Assembly (NCBI GenBank): GCA_016793525.1
Contig: JAEUJT010000504.1
Location: 1-5,948 of the forward strand
DNA from: Archangium sp.
GTDB lineage: Bacteria > Myxococcota > Myxococcia > Myxococcales > Myxococcaceae
DNA: 5,948 nucleotides
Direction of reading: 5' to 3'
Part shown: positions 1 to 5,843 of the stretch, piece by piece
Layout: each line of letters begins with the position of its first letter
Numbering within the stretch: the stretch's first letter is position 1
Program-made: the position numbers and the translations under genes
Notes under the pieces: model-generated
Database searches by the model: none
What the model saw: the letters and a program-made list of their open reading frames with translations, nothing else
What the model was told of the DNA's origin: nothing

Positions 1-285
1 GACGTACCCCGGCTGTCCTCGGCGGCGCGCTTCAGCATGCAGGTGCGGCTGACCGCGGCGAGCACGGCCACGGTGCACTACGGCCCGCAGACCGGCACCG
101 ATACGTTCATCTCCGGCGCGGCCGGGTTCCAGAACGGGAACGGCTCGCTCGGCATGTCGTTTCTGGCCGAGCCGCCCAGCACGTGCACGCCGCAGGTGCA
201 GACGGCCTGCTGCTCGCGCACCGGGGCCAACTGCACGCTCGCCGCGTGGGTGCCGAACCTGAAGATCGTGATCGGCGACATTCCG
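1..285 (+). other. C-terminal part of an extracellular beta-sandwich domain (first copy, truncated by window edge)
   Basis: This is the tail of the same domain found whole at 3130-3702. Corresponding blocks are a beta strand ending in HYGPQTG (copy 2: VYGPGG), a Gly/Asn-rich turn, a Cys-containing loop, then a Trp and a strand leading into the first CARDB domain. Copy 1 has a longer Cys loop with four cysteines (codons 184, 208, 211, 232), against two in copy 2. The upstream part and the signal peptide of this half should lie just left of the window. The pairing was done by eye on short blocks, so exact boundaries are approximate. Confidence 0.6.
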
Positions 286-3200
286 GGCATCGAGCTGGCG
301 GTGACCTCGGTGGGCGTCGCCAACCTGGTGGTGGAGCCGACCGACGGCGGCCTCGCTGATGGCGGCCCGGGCGGCAACATCACCTTCGACGTCAACGGCA
401 CGCTGCGCAACTTCGGGCGCACCGACGCCGGCGACCCGTTCATTTGGCGCGCATACCTGTCGACGACCTCGACCAAGCCGCCCGACGGGGGCGTCATTCA
501 GGTCTACGAGAGCCCTCCGATGACGCTCGGAGCCCTGTCGCAGGTCACCGTCACCGGCGCCGCGGGCACCACCACCGCACCGCCTCGCGCCGACTACTTC
601 GTGTTGATCGAGGTCGACCCCACCAATGTGGTGACCGAGTCGACCAAGTCGAACAACGTGGGCGCCACGATCGAGGCGTTCACCAACGGGCTCGATCTGG
701 TGGGGCGCGCCGTGACCGGCGTCGCGAGCTCGGGTGGTGGCAACGTCGACGCGGTGCGGGTGCAGTTCTACAACCGCGGCACCGAGCCCGCGGGCACGAT
801 GACCTACCGCATTCTGCTCAGTGCTGATCAGGTGCTCGACGCCGCCGACTTCCCCATTCACACCGGTACCCGGGTGGTCACGGGAGCGGAGACCGTCGAC
901 GAGACCGTTTCGGTCACCATGCCGGCCAACGCGCCGAACGGCATGTTCTACTACCTGCTCCAGCTCGACTCGACGAGCCAGCTGACCGAGACCAACGAGA
1001 CGAACAACGTGGCGGCGTCTGGGGCGCAGGTCAACGTGCGCCGGGCCGATCTGGTGGCCGAGAGCTTCGATCTCGTCGACCCGCTCACCGGCGGGGTGAT
1101 CTCGACGCTCCGCTTCGGCGAGCCGGCGCGCGTGATCGGGCGCTTCAGCAACCAGGGCGGCGCCAACGCGGCGAACTTCCGCCTGGCGGTGGTGTTGTCG
1201 ACCGATCGCCAGCTTTCGCTCTTGTCCGACAAGCTGGTGGCCGAGCAGACGGTCACCGCGGCGGCGGCCGGCGGCCCGTCGCAGAACGTGCCCGTCGACT
1301 TCGTGATGCCGACGCTCGATCGCGCCAACGTGGCGTACCCGACGGGCCAGTACTTCGTGTTTTTCGTGGTCGACTCGCTCGGCTCGGTGTTCGAGGTGAA
1401 CAAGGGAAACAACTCGCTCGTGGTCGGGCCCGTACGGTCGACGGCGCCGGGGCCTGACTTCGTGGTCTCGACCATTCAAGCGCCGGCGGTGGTGGGCGCG
1501 GGCGACGCGGTGCCGCTCTTCCGCACGCTGCGGAACCTCGGCAACCTCGACGGCCCGGCGGCGGGCACGTCGTATCGGTTCTACGCGTCGGCCAACGACA
1601 TCATCACCACCGACGACGTTCAGCTCCCGATCGTCGCCGCCGACGGCACGACCTCGAGCTCGGGCACGGTGACGCTCGCCCGGGGGGCTGCCCAGTCGAT
1701 GACCGAGGTGGTGCGCGTGCCCGCCTCGCTCGCGCCTGGCTCGTATTACATCGGGTGCCTGATCGACCCCGAGGACGCGAGCGTGGAGTGGGAAGAGGCG
1801 AACAACGCGCTGGCCTCGAGCGTGGTGCAGCTGACGGTGCCCCCGCTGCGGGTGGCGACGCAGCAGCTGCCTGACGCCACCATCGGTCAGCCGTACGTGG
1901 TGCGCCTGGCGGCCCAGGGCGCCCGCGCCGCGGTGACCTGGTCGCTCGACGCGGTGCAGGGCTCGCTGCCTGCCGGCCTGACGCTGTCGACTGACGGGCT
2001 CCTCTCTGGCACGCCCACCGGCGGCACGCCCAGCGTCGTCTCCTTCACCGCGGTGGTGTCTGAGGGCACCCGCTCGGCCTCGGCGCGGGTGGTCATTCGG
2101 GTGCTCCTCGGCGGCGCGCAGCTCGTCGTCACCTCGGCGAACATCCCCGCGATCGTGAACACTCCGACCAGCGCGTTCCAGTTTCTCTTTGGCGCGTCTG
2201 GCGGCTCGAGGCCCTACAGCTGGCGGGTCGTCTCAGGCACGTTGCCGGCAGGCATGGCGTTGAGCGTCGATGGCCTGCTGGCCGGAGCGCCCCGCGCGGG
2301 CACGGCCGACGGCACTTTGCCGATCGGCGTCGAGGTGCGCGACGCGGTGGGCTCGGTGGCGCGGCGCGACATCTCGCTGCGGCTGGTTGCGGCGGGGAGC
2401 ATCGCCTTCCGCACCATCACCTTGCCGAATTCGCTCGTCGGCGCGGAGTACACCGAAGACATCGCGGTGGCGAACGCCGACAACTCGGCGCTGGCCAAGC
2501 CGCTGCACTGGTCGAGCTCGGGCGCGCTGCCCGACGGCCTGTCGCTGATGGAGGCGAGCGAGATCATCACGCTCTCTGGCAAGGCGCTGAAGGCGGGCGT
2601 CTACTCCTTCACCCTCTCGGTGGAAGACGCGCGCGGGCGCACCGATTCGCTCGGCTACACGGTGGTCGTGTACCCCTCGCGCTTGAAGATTTCGGCGTCG
2701 AACGTGCCTACGGTGCTGCGCCCTGGAGAAGAAAACGTGAACGTGGTGCTCTCGGTGATGCCGGCGACGGCGGCGACGTATCGAATCGAAGCGGGGCGGT
2801 TGCCCCCGGGGTTGGCGCTGTCGACCGACGGCATTGTGTCGGGCACCGTGGCCACTGAAAACGTGGTTGGCACGCACACCTTCGTGGTCGAGGCGCGCGA
2901 CGCCACTGGCGCCACGGGCCTGGCCCCGTTTTCGCTCACCGTCGAAGAGGCGCCGCGCCGGCAGGGGTGCACCGCCGCGGGTGGGCCGCTCTCGGTGTTG
3001 TCGCTGCTGGTCCTCGCGTCGTTGCGGCGCGGGTTGGGTCGCTCGCGACGTGCTCTTGGCCGCGCGCGCCGGCAGCTCGCTCCGCTGGCTGGTGTGGCGG
3101 CGGCGATGGTGGCGCTCACGGCCAACGCGCAGTCGTACATCGTCGAGGGGCCGACGCCGGTGACGTACACGCCGCTGCCGTCGACTGCGACCACCATCTC

Positions 3201-5736
3201 CACATCGTCGCTCGGCACCACGGTGACATTGCCCTTTACGTTCCTGTTCTACGGGCAGCCGGTCACCTCGGTTGGCTTCAGCATCTTTGGCTACCTCGCC
3301 TTCGCCGGGAGTGACTCGGGCGAAAACGTCAACACGGTCATCCCCCAGACGTCGCAGAGCCTCTTCGTTCCCGAGACGTTCGTCGCGCCGTGGTGGGACA
3401 GCCTGTCGACCGGCTCCTACAAGTGGATCGTGCTGGGCACGGCGCCCACCCGCATCGCCGCGTTCGAGTGGAACGCGAGTTCTGGCTCGTTCCAGGCGCT
3501 GCTGTACGAATCGACCGGGCAGATTCGCTTCGTCTATGGGCCGGGCGGCCCGAGCAACTCGTCGTCGGCGTCGGTGGGCATTCAGCGCTTGGTGAACGAC
3601 GGCCTGCCCGGCTTGGGGTGCACGCCCTCATGCCGCGCCAGCGGAGCTGGTGCCGAATGGCCGACCTCGTTGGCCAACAAGGCCCTCGATTTCTACACGC
3701 CTGCCGATCTCCGCGTGACGAGGACATCGGCCGACCAGGCCGGCTACGCGGGCGTGACGTACCGGGCCTCCGCGACCGTGCGCAACGACGGCGGCCGCGC
3801 GGCGTCGAACGTGACGGTTCGGTTCTACCTGTCGACCGACGCGCAGCTCGACCCGCTGACCGACGCGCAGATCGGCGACGCGGTGGCGGCGCTGATCCCC
3901 GCCCTCGCGGAGCAGGTGGTAGCCGCGAGCACCCTGACGATCCCCTCGGGAACCGCGCCCGGCTCGTACTTCGTCATTCCGCAGATCGACCCGTCGAACG
4001 CGGTGGCCGAGACGAATGACACCAACAACATCGGTACGCCGCTTGCGATGGTGGTGGCGCCGCCGAAGCCAGACCTGCTGATCGCCGCGATGACCGTGCC
4101 TACCTCGGGCAGCCCGGGCGCCATGGTGCAGGCGAGCCGCACGCTCCGCAATGCAGGTAACGCGGCGGCGCCGGCGTTTACCTACACCTGGTTCGTGTCC
4201 GACAACGCGGTGATCAGCATCTCCGATACCGTGCTCGGCGCGTCGGCGACGTCTGCCGGCTTGGCGGCCGGGCAGAACGAGACCGCGACCGAGACACTGA
4301 CGCTCCCCGCGACCCTCCAGGCCGGGCCATACTGGCTCGGGCTCTGCGTGAACTTCGACGCGGCCTCGACGTCGCTGGGCTTCGGCATCGACGAGATCTC
4401 CTTCGTCAACAACTGCAGCACTTCGGCGCAGCCGGTGGTGATCACGAACGGAGAAGTGGTCGTGGTGACGACCGCGTTGCCCGGCGCCACGCAGTACGCG
4501 CCCTACGCCTTGCGGCTCGAAGCGGGCGGTGGGTCGGGGACGTACAGCTGGGCGCTCTCGGCCGGTTCGCTGCCCGCGGGCCTCACCCTGTCGGCGGCTG
4601 GCGATCTGGCCGGGGTGCCCGCGGTCACCGGTACGTTCTCCATCGAAGCGACCGTCACCAGCGGCGCGTCGACCAAAGCGCAGGCCCTGAGCCTCGAGGT
4701 CTCGGCCGGGAGCATTCCGCTCGTGGTGGCCGACCAGGTGCTGCCGTCGGCGGAGTTCGGCCGGGCGTACAGCACCGCGCTGGTGGCGGTGGGCGGCAAG
4801 CCTCCGTACCGGTGGCAGATCCCCGAAGGGTCGGTGCTCCCGTTCGGCCTGGCGCTCTCGCCCGACGGCTTCGTCGAGGGGCGGGCCGGGGAGAGCGGTG
4901 AAAAGCTCTTCGCGGTCGAGGTGACCGATGCGGCGATGGCCACCTCGCGCAAGGAGCTCTCGCTTCGCGTGGTGAACCCCACGACCCTGTCGGTGGCGAC
5001 CAACGTGCTGCCGTCGGCCTTCATTCGCCGCGACTACGCACACGAGCTGATCGCGGTTGGCGGGCGCGCGCCGTACGACTGGTCGTTGGTTCGCTTCCAG
5101 CAGCTTCCGGAGAACCCGACCGAGCAGCCGGGCGCGGTGTTGACCGCGTTCCCCGACGGGTTCGGGGTGGCGATCGAGAACGGCACCACGAACGACTTCC
5201 TCCGGGGTACCCCAGCGCTCGCGGGCCTGTATTCGCTCACGCTGAAAGTGACCGACACCGCGGGCACGGTCGACACCGCGACGGTGCTGCTGCACGTCAC
5301 GTACGCCGAGGGGTTGGCGATCACCACCACCGTGCTGCCCGACGCCTTCATCAACCAGCCGTACCAGGTGAAGCTGTCGCACAACGGCGGGCGCGACGCG
5401 ATGGGCATCACCTTCTCCGAGCCGTGTGTGTGGCAGGCGGTTCGACCGAGCGAGCCGTTCGTGTGCGCGGCCCGCGACACAACGCAGAAGCGCCCGGAGG
5501 GCCTCGACCTCGTGGGTGACGGCACCATCTTGGGCACGCCGACGGCCGCCGAAGGGACCTACAGCTTCTTGGTCAAGGTGGTCGACAGCAGCGGCCGGCA
5601 AGACACGCGGGGCCTGTCGATCCGGGTGCGGCCCGACTATGCGCCGTCGGAGCGCGGCGGCTGCGCGTCGATCGACCCCCTGGCGCTCGGTCTCGGTGCA
5701 GTGGTCCTTGCGGCTCTCCGGCGGCGCCGGTCATGA
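1..5736 (+). CDS. Giant secreted CARDB / Ig-like repeat protein, apparent fusion of two paralogues (5' partial)
   Basis: The frame is open from base 1 to the TGA at 5734-5736, giving 1911 residues in the window. The ATG at 37 lies inside a conserved domain, so the true start is upstream. Domain order: partial beta-sandwich domain (residues 1-95), four CARDB domains (96-615), four He_PIG-type Ig-like domains (616-983), MYXO-CTERM-like segment (984-1010), signal-peptide-like segment (1012-1043), complete beta-sandwich domain (1044-1234), two CARDB domains (1235-1484), four Ig-like domains (1485-1881), and a terminal MYXO-CTERM-like signal (1882-1911). CARDB and He_PIG domains are known from bacterial surface and adhesion-type proteins. 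No catalytic motif is visible, so an adhesive or structural role outside the cell is inference. The oddity is that it contains the end of one exported protein and the start of another without a stop between. It could be two genes whose separating stop was lost or misread. Family type is confident; exact function is unknown. Confidence 0.9.
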   Translation, partial: DVPRLSSAARFSMQVRLTAASTATVHYGPQTGTDTFISGAAGFQNGNGSLGMSFLAEPPSTCTPQVQTACCSRTGANCTLAAWVPNLKIVIGDIPGIELAVTSVGVANLVVEPTDGGLADGGPGGNITFDVNGTLRNFGRTDAGDPFIWRAYLSTTSTKPPDGGVIQVYESPPMTLGALSQVTVTGAAGTTTAPPRADYFVLIEVDPTNVVTESTKSNNVGATIEAFTNGLDLVGRAVTGVASSGGGNVDAVRVQFYNRGTEPAGTMTYRILLSADQVLDAADFPIHTGTRVVTGAETVDETVSVTMPANAPNGMFYYLLQLDSTSQLTETNETNNVAASGAQVNVRRADLVAESFDLVDPLTGGVISTLRFGEPARVIGRFSNQGGANAANFRLAVVLSTDRQLSLLSDKLVAEQTVTAAAAGGPSQNVPVDFVMPTLDRANVAYPTGQYFVFFVVDSLGSVFEVNKGNNSLVVGPVRSTAPGPDFVVSTIQAPAVVGAGDAVPLFRTLRNLGNLDGPAAGTSYRFYASANDIITTDDVQLPIVAADGTTSSSGTVTLARGAAQSMTEVVRVPASLAPGSYYIGCLIDPEDASVEWEEANNALASSVVQLTVPPLRVATQQLPDATIGQPYVVRLAAQGARAAVTWSLDAVQGSLPAGLTLSTDGLLSGTPTGGTPSVVSFTAVVSEGTRSASARVVIRVLLGGAQLVVTSANIPAIVNTPTSAFQFLFGASGGSRPYSWRVVSGTLPAGMALSVDGLLAGAPRAGTADGTLPIGVEVRDAVGSVARRDISLRLVAAGSIAFRTITLPNSLVGAEYTEDIAVANADNSALAKPLHWSSSGALPDGLSLMEASEIITLSGKALKAGVYSFTLSVEDARGRTDSLGYTVVVYPSRLKISASNVPTVLRPGEENVNVVLSVMPATAATYRIEAGRLPPGLALSTDGIVSGTVATENVVGTHTFVVEARDATGATGLAPFSLTVEEAPRRQGCTAAGGPLSVLSLLVLASLRRGLGRSRRALGRARRQLAPLAGVAAAMVALTANAQSYIVEGPTPVTYTPLPSTATTISTSSLGTTVTLPFTFLFYGQPVTSVGFSIFGYLAFAGSDSGENVNTVIPQTSQSLFVPETFVAPWWDSLSTGSYKWIVLGTAPTRIAAFEWNASSGSFQALLYESTGQIRFVYGPGGPSNSSSASVGIQRLVNDGLPGLGCTPSCRASGAGAEWPTSLANKALDFYTPADLRVTRTSADQAGYAGVTYRASATVRNDGGRAASNVTVRFYLSTDAQLDPLTDAQIGDAVAALIPALAEQVVAASTLTIPSGTAPGSYFVIPQIDPSNAVAETNDTNNIGTPLAMVVAPPKPDLLIAAMTVPTSGSPGAMVQASRTLRNAGNAAAPAFTYTWFVSDNAVISISDTVLGASATSAGLAAGQNETATETLTLPATLQAGPYWLGLCVNFDAASTSLGFGIDEISFVNNCSTSAQPVVITNGEVVVVTTALPGATQYAPYALRLEAGGGSGTYSWALSAGSLPAGLTLSAAGDLAGVPAVTGTFSIEATVTSGASTKAQALSLEVSAGSIPLVVADQVLPSAEFGRAYSTALVAVGGKPPYRWQIPEGSVLPFGLALSPDGFVEGRAGESGEKLFAVEVTDAAMATSRKELSLRVVNPTTLSVATNVLPSAFIRRDYAHELIAVGGRAPYDWSLVRFQQLPENPTEQPGAVLTAFPDGFGVAIENGTTNDFLRGTPALAGLYSLTLKVTDTAGTVDTATVLLHVTYAEGLAITTTVLPDAFINQPYQVKLSHNGGRDAMGITFSEPCVWQAVRPSEPFVCAARDTTQKRPEGLDLVGDGTILGTPTAAEGTYSFLVKVVDSSGRQDTRGLSIRVRPDYAPSERGGCASIDPLALGLGAVVLAALRRRRS
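286..1845 (+). repeat. Array of four CARDB domains (half 1)
   Basis: There are four consecutive domains of about 120-135 residues, roughly 286-690, 691-1044, 1045-1452 and 1453-1845. Each starts with an acidic-hydrophobic strand (IELAV, LDLVG, ADLVAES, PDFVVS), has a middle motif such as LRNFG, FYNRG, FSNQG or LRNLGN, and ends with a Tyr-rich strand followed by a turn with paired asparagines (TKSNNV, NETNNV, NKGNNS, EEANNA). This is the usual CARDB (cell adhesion related domain in bacteria) pattern, a beta-sandwich fold. Asp-Gly-Gly linkers occur in the first domain. DNA identity between copies is low, so the duplications are old. CARDB domains are associated with extracellular proteins; the ligand cannot be told from sequence. 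Confidence 0.8.
1846..2949 (+). repeat. Array of four He_PIG-type Ig-like domains (half 1)
   Basis: Four domains of about 88-96 residues lie at roughly 1846-2109, 2110-2397, 2398-2682 and 2683-2949. The signature is a central turn with Leu-Pro-x-Gly-Leu followed about eight residues later by Gly-x-x-x-Gly: LPAGLTLSTDGLLSGTP, LPAGMALSVDGLLAGAP, LPDGLSLMEASEI and LPPGLALSTDGIVSG. It is preceded by a Pro-Tyr/Trp strand and followed by a strand such as FTAVVSE or FVVEARDATG. This matches the putative Ig (He_PIG) domain family, common in tandem in bacterial surface proteins. The third and fourth copies are the most divergent. A spacer or stalk holding the CARDB part away from the membrane is inference from position. 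Confidence 0.8.
2950..3030 (+). other. Internal MYXO-CTERM-like sorting signal
   Basis: After the fourth Ig-like domain comes a Pro/Arg linker, then Gly-Cys (Cys codon 2968-2970), a short Ala/Gly spacer, a hydrophobic run LSVLSLLVLASL (2989-3024) and Arg-Arg (3025-3030). This layout matches the other such signal at the true C-terminus (5644-5733) and the known myxobacterial MYXO-CTERM pattern, in which the invariant Cys region is processed by myxosortase and the protein is sorted to the cell surface. Such signals normally end the protein; here translation continues for another 900 residues. The signal may still be used, or may be a vestige acting as a plain membrane helix. Confidence 0.7.
3034..3129 (+). 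other. Internal signal-peptide-like segment at the start of the second half
   Basis: A very basic stretch (3025-3075, eight Arg in 17 residues) is followed by a hydrophobic core LAPLAGVAAAMVAL (3076-3117) and a cleavage-type end TANA then Gln-Ser, with predicted cleavage after 3129. The three regions are those of a Sec-type signal peptide about 30 residues long. Arg pairs in SRRALG and ARRQLA loosely resemble a twin-arginine motif. If the second half were an independent gene, the TTG at 3034-3036 would be the best in-frame start, but no Shine-Dalgarno-like sequence precedes it. The ATG at 3106 is inside the hydrophobic core and too late. Confidence 0.65.
3130..3702 (+). other. Extracellular beta-sandwich domain, complete second copy
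   Basis: About 190 residues directly follow the predicted signal peptide cleavage site. Visible landmarks are a Thr/Ser-rich lead, LPFTFLFYGQPVTSV, a Gly-Tyr-Leu-Ala-Phe strand, FVAPWWDSL, an IAAFEW strand, FQALLYESTG followed by IRFVYG, a SASVGIQ strand, and a short Cys loop (codons 3619 and 3631). The order FYG, GYL.F, APxWD, sxFQxxLYE, YG is a recurring domain in secreted delta-proteobacterial proteins and somewhat resembles NIDO-type domains. I cannot name the family with certainty. Its position at the mature N-terminus, repeated in both halves, suggests it is the functional head of the protein. Confidence 0.6.
3703..4452 (+). repeat. Two CARDB domains (half 2)
   Basis: The first (3703-4068) begins ADLRVTRTSAD, has VRNDGG and FYLSTDAQLDPLTD, and ends with PGSYFVIPQIDP and a TNDTNNIG turn, so it is a canonical CARDB. 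The second (4069-4452) begins PDLLIAAMTVP with LRNAGN and WFVSDNAVIS. Its end is altered: the usual E-x-N-x-x-NN turn is replaced by a longer Phe/Gly loop that ends in FVNNCS, with a Cys at 4345-4347 in the preceding strand and one at 4414-4416, which could form a disulfide. Half 1 has four such domains in the same place, so domain number has changed since the halves diverged. Confidence 0.8.
4453..5643 (+). repeat. Array of four He_PIG-type Ig-like domains (half 2), last two degenerate
   Basis: Domains lie at roughly 4453-4710, 4711-4986, 4987-5313 and 5314-5643. The first two carry clear signatures (LPAGLTLSAAGDLAGVP and LPFGLALSPDGFVEG). The third opens well (LPSAFIRRDYAHELIAVGG, then APYDWSL), but the Leu-Pro-x-Gly-Leu turn is replaced by a longer loop with FPDGFGV before LRGTP. 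The fourth opens with LPDAFINQPYQVKLSHNGG, has an insertion bracketed by two Cys (5425-5427 and 5464-5466), then RPEGLDLVGDGTILGTP. The last two are about 110 residues, longer than the 86-96 of the other copies. They sit next to the sorting signal, as in half 1. Confidence 0.78.
5644..5733 (+). other. C-terminal MYXO-CTERM-like sorting signal
   Basis: The last 30 residues contain Arg-Gly-Gly-Cys (Cys codon 5662-5664), a short linker with Asp-Pro, a hydrophobic helix LALGLGAVVLAAL, and RRRRS just before the TGA. This fits the MYXO-CTERM signal, whose Cys-containing motif, hydrophobic segment and Arg-rich tail are recognised by the myxosortase system. It predicts export, processing near the Cys and surface anchoring. 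It is the main clue that the organism belongs to Myxococcota. Confidence 0.82.
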
Positions 5737-5740
5737 GCGC

Positions 5741-5744
5741 GGAG
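5741..5744 (+). promoter_or_regulatory. Probable ribosome binding site for the downstream lipoprotein gene
   Basis: GGAG ends nine bases before the ATG at 5754. No comparable sequence precedes the ATG at 5733, which overlaps the upstream stop as ATGA, or the ATG at 5766. This favours 5754, although a start at 5733 by termination-reinitiation remains possible. Confidence 0.45.
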
Positions 5745-5753
5745 CGTTCTTTC

Positions 5754-5843
5754 ATGTCTCAAGTCATGACTCGTTCATTGCTGAATCCGGTAGTGGTCGC
5801 GATCGCGGCGGCCTGCGTCGTCGGGGGGGCCACCGCGTCGTGT
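5754..5843 (+). other. Lipoprotein-type signal peptide with lipobox Cys
   Basis: From Met 5754 there is a short n-region with one Arg, a hydrophobic core of Val/Ala/Ile, then GGATAS and Cys at 5841-5843 followed by Gly-Ser-Thr-Gly. The small residues before Cys and the flexible polar stretch after it are typical of bacterial lipoproteins. Confidence 0.6.

Noticed and set aside
37..39. ATG at 37 as the start of the large protein
   Set aside because: The frame is open upstream to base 1, no signal peptide follows this Met, and it falls inside a domain seen complete in the second half.
2233..2877. A 214-codon minus-strand open frame
   Set aside because: It has the same codon-aligned antisense register and is bounded by the sense TCA at 2233. 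It is Arg-rich with no recognisable features, so it is a composition shadow.
3106..3108. ATG at 3106 as an independent start for the second half
   Set aside because: It lies inside the hydrophobic core of the signal-peptide-like segment, leaving no basic n-region, and no ribosome binding site is evident.
3628..5601. A 657-codon open frame on the minus strand
   Set aside because: Its codons lie exactly opposite sense codons, so it can be stopped only by sense TTA, CTA or TCA. These are very rare in this GC-rich gene, and it ends at the sense TCA at 3628. The translation is Arg/His/Gly-rich with no domain, while the sense strand has clear domains throughout.
5823..5829. Run of seven G in the lipoprotein signal peptide as a possible frameshift or phase-variable tract
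   Set aside because: The frame reads sensibly on both sides, from hydrophobic core to lipobox and Cys module, and seven G is unremarkable in DNA this GC-rich.
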